DNA from: Nitrososphaerales archaeon TH5896
GTDB lineage: Archaea; Thermoproteota; Nitrososphaeria; Nitrososphaerales; Nitrososphaeraceae
Length of the DNA stretch: 13,756 nt
Direction: 5' to 3'
NCBI GenBank assembly: GCA_014523625.1
Contig: JAATVP010000248.1
Coordinates: forward strand, 1-13,756
Shown: positions 1-6,218 of the stretch, piece by piece
Layout: the number at the start of each line of letters is the position of its first letter
Numbering within the stretch: the first letter of the stretch is position 1
Made by a program: the position numbers and the translations under genes
The notes under the pieces: model-generated
What the model was told of the DNA's origin: nothing
The model's database searches: none
Seen by the model: the letters and a program-made list of their open reading frames with translations, nothing else

Positions 1-145
<145 letters not shown>

Positions 146-541
146 TAAGAAAGACCAACTTGATAAAAAACCTCGGTCAATTCAAATCTCTTCTGAGACA
201 GGATATCAATTAGGAAACGCTAAATCCTTTGCTAGATCAAGAGGGAGGTGGTGGTGGTATGCGCCTACATTATTTCTTTAAGGCCTTAAACGAGCCTACG
301 CTGAGACGTAATACATAAAGTCATGTTTTCAGGAGGCATGTGCTCTTGATTTGAGCAAATTCAGAAAAGGCTGGGTCAGTTACCCTAGTTCTTTCTTCAT
401 CGATCAGAGTATTCATTCATCATCCCCCGCTTGCTCATTACAAGTAAATGGCATTTCTTAACTGTATAATTATATTACTCAAACCAGTCAGATTTCATCA
501 CTCTCTCCTTTAAATATCGTTCCTAAATCAGCTTCAATGTC
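146..541. other. Intergenic region with no convincing gene
   Basis: This stretch of about 400 nt is rich in stop codons on both strands. It holds the promoter of the following gene at its right end. A G-rich GTG-repeat tract at 243-258 resembles a Shine-Dalgarno sequence and precedes a 19-codon ORF (259-318). A small inverted repeat (GCTC at 350-353, GAGC at 360-363) is also present. No tRNA-like or conserved coding pattern was seen. Confidence 0.6.
509..517 (+). promoter_or_regulatory. TATA box of the winged-helix/ATPase unit
   Basis: An archaeal TATA-like element, TTTAAATAT, lies 25-33 nt before the ATG at 542. That spacing predicts transcription starting at or next to the start codon, so the mRNA should be leaderless. 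No Shine-Dalgarno sequence precedes this ATG, which agrees. Confidence 0.6.
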
Positions 542-1207
542 ATGTCGATCGAGAAGATAGTTGCCACTATCGAAGCCAAGGGAATTGAAGGAATCAAAAA
601 GACAGATCTCAGGCGGGAATTTCAAGAGGTAGAAGAGCTCGATTCAATACTCCAGGAATTAGTGAGAACCCATGAAATATTTATCGAAAAGAAAGGCAAC
701 TCATTTTACTGTTGGCACAAGAACCACTATCTGCAGAAATTACTGAGCACAGATCAAAAATTTTCGCTCCTATACAGATTAATGAATTCCGTGAATGATT
801 CAGTGAACACCAGATTCAACTCACTTAATATGAGTTTGGATACCGTTACTAAACAAGTGAGAGGTATAACAGAAGAGATAAAGATTCTTGCAAGTTCTGG
901 ACAGAGAGACATTGGTCCAAATATTCCGATTTCTCAAGAACAAGATAAGCCAATCGAGATCAACTATGACAAATTCAAAGTGCAACTAGATCAAGCATTA
1001 GCGAGTACTTCGACTTCAATTGGATGGATAGAACTGTGTAACTTGCGCAAAGATCTTTGCTCAAGAATGAATATTTCTCGAGAGCAATTTTATCATTCAT
1101 TTGAAGAAGTAGTTTCCAACAACTATGACAAATACGAGCTTTCCACAGGTGGCGAGGAAGGGATACAGTTAAGGGGAATGGTACACGGATTCGTGAGGTG
1201 CATTTAA
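542..1207 (+). CDS. Winged-helix / coiled-coil protein, partner of AAA+ ATPase
   Basis: I do not recognise a named family for this 221-aa protein. Residues about 1-60 read as a small winged-helix fold: a helix pair (IKKTDLRREF, then LDSILQELVR) and a strand pair (EIFIEKK, SFYCW), typical of DNA-binding or protein-docking domains. Residues about 70-118 are a heptad-like helix that could form a coiled coil. A Pro/Gln-rich linker follows to about 140. Residues 143-220 look like a second winged-helix unit (RKDLCSRMNISREQFYHSF) ending in strands (YELSTG, IQLRGM). It is soluble, with no signal peptide or membrane segment. The ATPase gene starts 1 nt after its stop codon, so the two are almost certainly co-transcribed and probably form one complex. 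A DNA-binding adaptor for the ATPase is inference. Confidence 0.85.
   Translation: MSIEKIVATIEAKGIEGIKKTDLRREFQEVEELDSILQELVRTHEIFIEKKGNSFYCWHKNHYLQKLLSTDQKFSLLYRLMNSVNDSVNTRFNSLNMSLDTVTKQVRGITEEIKILASSGQRDIGPNIPISQEQDKPIEINYDKFKVQLDQALASTSTSIGWIELCNLRKDLCSRMNISREQFYHSFEEVVSNNYDKYELSTGGEEGIQLRGMVHGFVRCI
1195..1200 (+). promoter_or_regulatory. Shine-Dalgarno for the AAA+ ATPase
   Basis: GAGGTG lies inside the last codons of the upstream gene and ends 8 nt before the ATG at 1209. It supports that start and suggests translational coupling within the two-gene operon. Confidence 0.6.
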
Positions 1208-1208
1208 G

Positions 1209-2867
1209 ATGTATCCATACGGCTTGACGCGTAATCCATATCACAGCAGCCCTACTCCACGATTTTCAGACTCAACGATTCTGGGTGGAGAACGACATAA
1301 GGAAGCAAAGAACGCAATCCTTTCCTGTATGCACGATGTATGCTCCAAAATGGCTCTTTCAGAGAAAGACCTCCGTGTTGTCACAATAATTCAAGACGTT
1401 GGATCCGGCAAGACTCACCTTGCACTTCATTTGCAAACAGTTGAAGAGATGTCAGCAAAGTCTGTAATATCGTATGTTGATTTTTCGCAAATATCACCTA
1501 GAAGCAAGACCATTATATTATCTTCCATTCTGGATGGATTCAGGGAAGAAGATTTAGAGTCGTTACGATCAACGTTGATCGGATTGATCATGGCTTCACG
1601 ACACGACAGAGAAAGAGCAAAACTTGTTAAAAAATTATTCAAGCATGGCCTGCTATCTGAGATCAAGGGAGAATCACTTGAAGACAAGATCGGATTCTTA
1701 CTTCAAAGAAGAATCAAGATCAGAGACGAAGCTACGCTAAACGAACTCCTAGGCAAAAATTTCACCGAGCTAGAGAAAGGATTAATCTATCACCTACTTA
1801 ACGACGAAGTAAAAGATTGGGCAAGAACGATTGTCTCATTAGGTGATATGTTGGAGTTACTCACATCAATAATAAGTCTAAATCAAAAAATCCTAAACAA
1901 ATTGACAATATTTGAGTTCGACGAATTTGATTCAGAAGGCGAATCAATGGAGTTTATCAAGGCCACTATTAACTACGTACTTCCATCAAGTATGATTCTG
2001 CTCATCATGACACCTGCATCATATGATGAAATAAGGAAAAAGAATCTCTCTTTGTATGACAGATTGGAGAAAGCAAATTACAAGATCGATCTTGCAGGTT
2101 CTAACACATTCAGCGAGATAAATGATATCGTTCTTGAATATATGCGATCTGGCAATGCTACCGGAGAATTTACTCTAGAATCAGAGTATGATCTGTCTAG
2201 CAAGATCAAAATTATTTATGATGAATTTCCTGATTTTAGAAACGTTCGCTCCATGATAAATATCCTTTACCATGCAACAGAATTGGCTGGCAAAAGTGAT
2301 GCGGCAAGCATTGACGAACATGCACTAGATGAAACAATTAGAACAGCGTTTCCTGGGTTGAGGATCAAAGGCAGCATTATGTCGGTCCCTGTCTCAGACT
2401 TCATTAAGATCAGAAGAATGTCTAAAGACATTCATGAATTAGAAGTTAGAGTTAAGAACGCAGTGCAAGATCTTGTTCAATGCACGGAGAGTTCCTTAAG
2501 TTCTCCTGATATGCCTGAAGGTGGAACAACATCAGCAGAGTTAGTAGATGTCTTGTATCACGATTCTCGAGGGGATAAGGTTGCAGTATCGGTCGCGCTA
2601 AACAAGGAGAAATCTCTAAAGATTAACCAAGGCATTACAAAGTCCCAATTTTCAGCAGATGTTAATAAGGTCCTCATTCTGTCTGATAGCCCAGGGCAAT
2701 TTGATGCAAACGAAAAAGAAGTCGGGCCTCATGTGAGGAATGTAAATATGGATGATTCAAAACTGATCGATTTAATTTATTTTAGTTCAAAATACAGAAA
2801 TAGTCAGATCTCTGATGAAGATCTCAAACGAGCATCTTTGCTTGCAAGATCAATAGAGCTTCCTTAA
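1209..2867 (+). CDS. AAA+ ATPase of ExeA/TniB/Cdc6-like type
   Basis: This is a 552-aa P-loop ATPase. The N-terminus, with YGLTRNPYHSSPTPRF and then GGERHKEA, matches the start typical of ExeA/TniB-type AAA+ proteins (YGL..xPF...PDP.F...H.EAL). Walker A is DVGSGKT (63-69), with Gln62 where the first Gly of GxxxxGKT usually stands. Walker B is TIFEFDE (233-239), with Asp238 and Glu239. A sensor-1-like strand ILLIMT is at 263-268, followed by an Arg-containing DRLEK near 284-288. An insertion of about 110 residues separates the Walker motifs. The tail from about 400 (helical, then a strand around VLILSD) has no clear match. Relatives act in DNA transactions, such as transposition target choice and origin recognition, or as secretion motors. 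Its partner is the winged-helix protein just upstream. The substrate is unknown. The fold is confident; the role is not. Confidence 0.85.
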   Translation: MYPYGLTRNPYHSSPTPRFSDSTILGGERHKEAKNAILSCMHDVCSKMALSEKDLRVVTIIQDVGSGKTHLALHLQTVEEMSAKSVISYVDFSQISPRSKTIILSSILDGFREEDLESLRSTLIGLIMASRHDRERAKLVKKLFKHGLLSEIKGESLEDKIGFLLQRRIKIRDEATLNELLGKNFTELEKGLIYHLLNDEVKDWARTIVSLGDMLELLTSIISLNQKILNKLTIFEFDEFDSEGESMEFIKATINYVLPSSMILLIMTPASYDEIRKKNLSLYDRLEKANYKIDLAGSNTFSEINDIVLEYMRSGNATGEFTLESEYDLSSKIKIIYDEFPDFRNVRSMINILYHATELAGKSDAASIDEHALDETIRTAFPGLRIKGSIMSVPVSDFIKIRRMSKDIHELEVRVKNAVQDLVQCTESSLSSPDMPEGGTTSAELVDVLYHDSRGDKVAVSVALNKEKSLKINQGITKSQFSADVNKVLILSDSPGQFDANEKEVGPHVRNVNMDDSKLIDLIYFSSKYRNSQISDEDLKRASLLARSIELP

Positions 2868-2973
2868 CCGCAATTTTTTCGAAAGCGTTAAGATCGTTAA
2901 CTAAAGTTTTGCCGTATTTGAGGTTTCCCCTGGAGGCATTAGAACTCTTTTATGTGGGTACTGCTTACAAGCA

Positions 2974-3249
2974 GTGTTGAAAGAAGGAAATTTCGGTGAG
3001 TGGCCTGGTCAAGATAATGTCGAAGATTACGAACTTGACGGATCAATCGCCTGTAACGTCTGTGGCAAGGATGCGGATTTCGTAGTTCAACTTGAACTAG
3101 TATGGGATAGAAGCAACTATAGCCTAATGAATTCGCTAAACCAGATGCCCTTCTATCTCTGTAAAGCACATGAGTATATTTACGAACGAATGCAGAATAA
3201 TATTGAATTAACAGAATACTTCCGAGAAACCGTAAATGCAAACCGTTAA
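2974..3249 (+). CDS. Small zinc-binding protein, true start uncertain
   Basis: This is an unknown cytoplasmic protein, 91 aa if counted from GTG 2974. Cys27-x2-Cys30 (CNVCG) and Cys63-x2-His66 (CKAH) can together form a zinc site. The frame stays open upstream to TAA 2902-2904 and codes another Cys pair, LLCGYC, just before the GTG. This suggests that the real N-terminus lies near 2938, at an ATT codon preceded by GGAGG (2932-2936). No ATG, GTG or TTG lies in frame between the stop and 2974. The C-terminal half is helical (EYIYERMQNNIELTEYF). The gene begins about 70-110 nt after the ATPase gene on the same strand, but whether it shares that operon is unclear. The frame looks real because it has clustered zinc ligands and an ordinary amino-acid composition. 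The function is unknown. Confidence 0.75.
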   Translation: MLKEGNFGEWPGQDNVEDYELDGSIACNVCGKDADFVVQLELVWDRSNYSLMNSLNQMPFYLCKAHEYIYERMQNNIELTEYFRETVNANR

Positions 3250-3290
3250 TTAATGATTATTCTAATTGTGGTACCCCTTTTCTCTTTCTA

Positions 3291-3737
3291 ATGAGCAATA
3301 AGAAAAACTACTCAAGTTACGACGATTTCTATAGGAATCTGCATACCAGCGGGGCTTCAATTATCGAGTTCAATAACGGGAGGGCGCCTTGCATTGGAGT
3401 GGGGAATGAACGGTTCAGGAAATTTTTGAACTATGCTGCGGGCCGGAAAATGGCCGTGGATACGAATCTGGACATATACCATAACGAAAGGGATGTTTTT
3501 GTTCAGATCAATATGAGGATACTAGACACGGATTTTGAGGACTCTTTTTTGTTTCATGCCAACGATATGGTCGCTTTTTTCAAGGTTATGTTGGACAGTG
3601 CATTGATATTGCTGTCGCCAACTAATCCGTCTTCAATGTCTGAAGATATCTTTGCAATACAGTTACCAAAAAGGGAAAAATTGGAAGATGCTTTCCGAAT
3701 TATTTCGAAGTATACAAACAAGACAGGCTTTGAATAG
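3291..3737 (+). CDS. Hypothetical protein, 148 aa
   Basis: I do not recognise this protein. It is soluble, with mixed alpha/beta character and no signal peptide or membrane segment. It has a Tyr/Ser-rich start, a Gly-rich stretch (APCIGVGNERFRKF), then alternating strands (DVFVQINMRIL, SFLFHANDMVAFF) and a C-terminal helix (REKLEDAFRIISKY). Only one Cys is present, so a zinc site is unlikely. The ATG at 3291 has no Shine-Dalgarno sequence. An AT-rich stretch at 3247-3264 could hold a TATA element, so leaderless initiation is likely. It lies 41 nt after the zinc-binding gene, on the same strand, and is followed by a simple repeat and a tRNA in the opposite direction. It could be lineage-specific. 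Confidence 0.75.
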   Translation: MSNKKNYSSYDDFYRNLHTSGASIIEFNNGRAPCIGVGNERFRKFLNYAAGRKMAVDTNLDIYHNERDVFVQINMRILDTDFEDSFLFHANDMVAFFKVMLDSALILLSPTNPSSMSEDIFAIQLPKREKLEDAFRIISKYTNKTGFE

Positions 3738-3754
3738 GAATGAACTAATGAACA

Positions 3755-3773
3755 AATGAATGAATGAATGAAT
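3755..3773 (+). repeat. AATG tetranucleotide microsatellite
   Basis: Four perfect tandem copies of AATG plus a partial fifth follow the stop codon of the 148-aa gene. Degenerate copies begin just upstream, from about 3739. The tract is non-coding as far as I can see. Confidence 0.85.
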
Positions 3774-3817
3774 TGGTTTGAGTCAACTACCTCAGCTACC
3801 TCAAATAATTACAGACA

Positions 3818-3892
3818 TGCGACGGCCGGGATTTGAACCCGGGTTACCAGATTGGCAATCTGATGTCCTAGACCAAACTGGACGACCGTCGC
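3818..3892 (-). tRNA. tRNA-Gly (anticodon GCC)
   Basis: This 75-nt cloverleaf reads on the minus strand. The acceptor stem GCGACGG pairs with CCGTCGC, with discriminator A at 3818. The D stem is GTCC/GGAC with an 11-nt loop. The anticodon stem TCAGA/TCTGG has one T-G wobble and encloses the loop TTGCCAA, giving anticodon GCC for glycine. The T stem is CCGGG/CCCGG with loop TTCAAAT. There is no intron and no encoded CCA. All arms pair, so the identity is secure. Confidence 0.97.
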
Positions 3893-3914
3893 ATCCTACG
3901 AGATTTATGGTGGA

Positions 3915-3923
3915 CTATTTAAC
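3915..3923 (-). promoter_or_regulatory. TATA box of tRNA-Gly
   Basis: On the minus strand the sequence reads GTTAAATAG, 23-31 nt before the mature 5' end of the tRNA at 3892. This is the normal archaeal TATA position for a tRNA transcribed from near its own 5' end. Confidence 0.65.
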
Positions 3924-4122
3924 AACCTTTCGGTGCCTTGAAATCGAAAAATGTACTGAGGAATACTCGCACAATTTTTTACTTGTAAAAATGAGTGAAT
4001 GTTAATTGGGCGTTGGCGGAGAGAACTATTAGCTGCTTTCTGTATTACTATCACAAGTGAACCATTTGTTTAACAGAAGCAATTTCCTGTTCTCATCTTC
4101 ATCGTGAATTGAGAATACGTGG

Positions 4123-4743
4123 CTAACTCAATAGGACGAGTGTTGTGTATCCTCTTTTCTCGGTCACATAAGAATCTTGAATCTCTTCTACAACTACCGT
4201 AATGGAAACGAGATCGCCACGCTTGCAAGGTGTCGTTTCCAGTACAACCATGTCCTTGAGAATGTCTGCACCTACAAAACTCTCATTACTCGCAGTGTAC
4301 TTTATTTCATTTTCTGAACTAATCAGGAACACCTGACCCTTTTGATAGTTTCCTATCCTGATCATTCTTCCTTGTCTTGGAACTGCTGTAACGGTCAAGG
4401 CAATTTTTTGTAACTGCTGCTTTATGAAGCGCTTAGCAACTCCCACGGAAATCTCGTAATCAAATGGGTATCCGGCAGTATATTCTGCCATTTTGTTTAT
4501 GCCGTCATTCATGATAATATCGACTTTCTTTATGTTCAGACCGTAATTGGAAATCCAGTCTGATGTGGTCATTGCAACTGAGTCGATCCTTTCTTTCCGT
4601 TCTGCAGATTCTGGGGGACTGAGTTGATATCTGTCGACCCAGTCCTTGTAGTCCTTACTAATGTCATTTATGAAATCTGTGCAAGTCAATTGATAGTCTT
4701 GGACGCTGGAGGCTCGTTCAGATGCTGTGTCTCTAAATACCAA
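4123..4743 (-). CDS. Hypothetical protein, 206 aa, TTG start
   Basis: I do not recognise this protein. The N-terminal half (to about residue 125) is helical and charged, with DFINDISKDYKDWVDRY and SDWISNYGLNIKK. The C-terminal half is beta-rich (IRIGNYQKGQVFLIS, MVVLETTPCKRGDLVSITVV), resembling a small barrel, but no family can be assigned. There is no signal peptide. The start is TTG 4743: no ATG lies near the 5' end, the next upstream stop is TAG (plus-strand bases 4768-4770), and a TATA-like element sits about 16-24 nt before the TTG. Transcription is divergent from the gene at 4834. The two promoters lie in the 90-nt gap between them, so co-regulation is possible. The frame is convincing because of its length and regular composition; the role is unknown. 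Confidence 0.75.
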   Translation of the reverse strand: MVFRDTASERASSVQDYQLTCTDFINDISKDYKDWVDRYQLSPPESAERKERIDSVAMTTSDWISNYGLNIKKVDIIMNDGINKMAEYTAGYPFDYEISVGVAKRFIKQQLQKIALTVTAVPRQGRMIRIGNYQKGQVFLISSENEIKYTASNESFVGADILKDMVVLETTPCKRGDLVSITVVVEEIQDSYVTEKRGYTTLVLLS

Positions 4744-4758
4744 GGCTTGTAATCGAAT

Positions 4759-4767
4759 ATATATTAA
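4759..4767 (-). promoter_or_regulatory. TATA box of the 206-aa gene
   Basis: The minus strand reads TTAATATAT, about 16-24 nt before the TTG start. It is slightly close for a canonical box, but it is the only strong AT-rich element there. It fits a leaderless or nearly leaderless transcript. Confidence 0.5.
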
Positions 4768-4797
4768 CTAAGTATCTCAATATTAAGATGAATCTTA

Positions 4798-4807
4798 CTT
4801 ATTTATG
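4798..4807 (+). promoter_or_regulatory. TATA box of the 173-aa gene
   Basis: CTTATTTATG lies 27-36 nt before the GTG at 4834 and 57 nt or more before the ATG at 4864. This favours initiation in the GTG run over the ATG. Confidence 0.5.
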
Positions 4808-4833
4808 ATAATGAAATTGGAGGGATTGTTGTT

Positions 4834-5355
4834 GTGGTGGTGGTGGCGGAGGCTGAGGCTGCCATGACCAATACATTCTCGTCTCTAATAGAGGATCTTA
4901 AAACAAATATCGACTACAATCGAAAGGCCTTGGAAAATTCTTTAAAGATTAACCCTGCTGTGGCTTACCAAAAGATTAATGAGATAACACAATTTGTCGG
5001 GTCAAGGTACCGTTTGAACCTGCAGATACACTTCCCTGACCAAAGGAGATTGTTCGTAATCGAGTCTTATGGCACCGAGAACCTGGGAATAGTATTTGAC
5101 AAACATAGAAAACAGTTTCCAATTCCACGTGAGACTATAAAGAAAAAAGCACTTGATATCTTTACTGCATCAAGAGCTGAGGATGCCTATATGTACGAAG
5201 GCAAGGAAGGTGTGCGGGTAACCATTGTAGCGGCGGGCAGGTTGGAAATTTTGCCAGGATCGATTCACTTATGGTGCAACGTTGAGAATCATGGTGTAAA
5301 GGAATATGTTGACTGGTTATTTGAAAATGTGTATAGTTTTGACAAAGATCGCTAA
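4834..5355 (+). CDS. Hypothetical protein, up to 173 aa
   Basis: I do not recognise this protein. It is soluble and alpha/beta: an N-terminal helix (SSLIEDLKTNIDYNRKALEN), then strands (RLNLQIHF, RLFVIESYG, LGIVFD), a helix (ETIKKKALDIF), two more strands (VRVTIVAA, SIHLWCNV) and a last helix (VKEYVDWLFENVY). The strand and helix order suggests a compact sensor-like or chaperone-like fold, but that is only an impression. Four in-frame GTG codons (4834-4845) and an ATG at 4864 compete as start. GGAGGG at 4819-4824 and the TATA box at 4798 favour a GTG. If so, the protein starts with an odd MVVVAEAEAAM segment. If the ATG is used it is 163 aa. Its divergent neighbour is the 206-aa gene. Confidence 0.75.
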   Translation: MVVVAEAEAAMTNTFSSLIEDLKTNIDYNRKALENSLKINPAVAYQKINEITQFVGSRYRLNLQIHFPDQRRLFVIESYGTENLGIVFDKHRKQFPIPRETIKKKALDIFTASRAEDAYMYEGKEGVRVTIVAAGRLEILPGSIHLWCNVENHGVKEYVDWLFENVYSFDKDR

Positions 5356-5411
5356 CTAACAGACTTCAGTTAAAGGATTCAAAAATATCATAGTTATCTC
5401 AAAGGCCTACT

Positions 5412-5447
5412 ATCATCATCATCGTCATTATCGTCGTATCATCATAA
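5412..5447. repeat. ATC/GTC trinucleotide-rich tract
   Basis: This imperfect ATC/GTC repeat fills the gap between two convergent genes and ends at the stop codon of the exported protein at 5448. It is low-complexity sequence with no visible gene. Confidence 0.7.
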
Positions 5448-6140
5448 TCAATTGTATCCTTGCATCTCAAATGCGTATCTGGTGTTACTACCAGGATCGC
5501 CTACATCGGCCTTGATAGGTAGTGGAAATCCATGTGCAATCCAAATTTTGCTTATCTTTGAAGGAAGATCATACTGCAACACATAAGAATCAACTGTTGT
5601 TCCATTGACTGTGAGCGAGTCTTTTTCCGTTATCCTAATCGGTACAGTTAGGGCTCCTGAAACCACGTTGTCCCAAACTGCTCCTGGAACCAAATATTTA
5701 GGTTCTAACGCGAAATTACGAATATCAAGCAAAGAAGATTCTATCATCCTGTAAACATCAGCTAGGCTTCCCTCTGGCATCTGCTTATTAGTTAAATACT
5801 CCTTTGATAGAAGAATACTCCCGGCAAAATCACGAGAATCGTTCCTTATGTTAAAGTTTGCCTTCCAAGAATCATTTCCATCTTGGATAAAATGCACGGT
5901 GACAATTGAATCGACTAAGGACAGTCCTGAAGGATTTGATGCAGTCAATCTATAGTTTATCTGTGTATTATTTTGCAATCCTTCCCCCACAATCCACAAA
6001 TCCTTCGAAGAAGGTGGACTCAAGAGTGAAGGAGCAGGACCTGAAAAGCCGCCTCCAGCAGCCACTATCACTAGACTAACCACAATCCCTAATGTTCCAA
6101 GGATAGCAGTGAGCAGGATAACTCGTCGTATTGGAGACAT
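5448..6140 (-). CDS. Membrane-anchored extracytoplasmic protein, paralog of next gene
   Basis: This 230-aa protein starts with MSPIRR followed by a hydrophobic stretch at about 7-28 (VILLTAILGTLGIVVSLVIV), an uncleaved signal anchor or signal peptide. A Pro/Ser-rich linker (33-45) leads to one beta-rich outer domain (47-230) with several N-x-S/T sequons. That domain parallels residues 46-231 of the neighbour at 6219-7301: LWIVGEGLQNNTQINYRL matches NWYVGKGAKPDTYYTYQV, and IWIAHGFPLPIKA matches IWVVPNMPFPVKA, both ending in an aromatic strand (YAFEMQG / YQFELQS). The two are therefore diverged tandem duplicates. It has its own TATA element, inside an inverted repeat. It probably faces the outside of the cell; its ligand and role are unknown. 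No catalytic motif is seen. Confidence 0.85.
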   Translation of the reverse strand: MSPIRRVILLTAILGTLGIVVSLVIVAAGGGFSGPAPSLLSPPSSKDLWIVGEGLQNNTQINYRLTASNPSGLSLVDSIVTVHFIQDGNDSWKANFNIRNDSRDFAGSILLSKEYLTNKQMPEGSLADVYRMIESSLLDIRNFALEPKYLVPGAVWDNVVSGALTVPIRITEKDSLTVNGTTVDSYVLQYDLPSKISKIWIAHGFPLPIKADVGDPGSNTRYAFEMQGYN

Positions 6141-6161
6141 TATCTCTTTCCAAATGCGTTT

Positions 6162-6180
6162 GTTCTTAAAATTAAAGAAC
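6162..6180 (-). promoter_or_regulatory. Inverted repeat over the TATA region of the 230-aa gene
   Basis: GTTCTT (6162-6167) and AAGAAC (6175-6180) form a perfect 6-bp inverted repeat around an AT core. On the minus strand the core reads TTTAATTTTA, 27-36 nt before the ATG at 6140, so it can serve as the TATA box. A dyad over a TATA box is what a repressor operator would look like. A short hairpin is the alternative. Confidence 0.45.
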
Positions 6181-6181
6181 T

Positions 6182-6214
6182 AAAAAAAGATTGTAGAGAC
6201 GGAATTATAATTCC
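6182..6214 (-). terminator. Probable terminator of the 360-aa gene
   Basis: Read on the minus strand, a perfect 14-bp palindrome GGAATTATAATTCC (6214-6201) follows the stop codon by 4 nt. Twelve nt later comes a run of seven T (6188-6182). Archaeal terminators need mainly the T tract, so this probably ends the upstream transcript and separates the two paralogs. Confidence 0.45.
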
Positions 6215-6218
6215 CTCA

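Noticed and set aside
2939..3241. Minus-strand open frame of 100 codons
   Set aside because: It mirrors the zinc-binding gene, whose paired Cys/His ligands make the plus strand the coding one.
3738..3773. AATG repeats considered as a CRISPR or attachment site next to tRNA-Gly
   Set aside because: The units are 4 nt without spacers, and no integrase or duplicated tRNA end is present.
3778..4005. Plus-strand open frame of 75 codons
   Set aside because: It reads antisense through tRNA-Gly(GCC) and has no promoter or protein-like composition.
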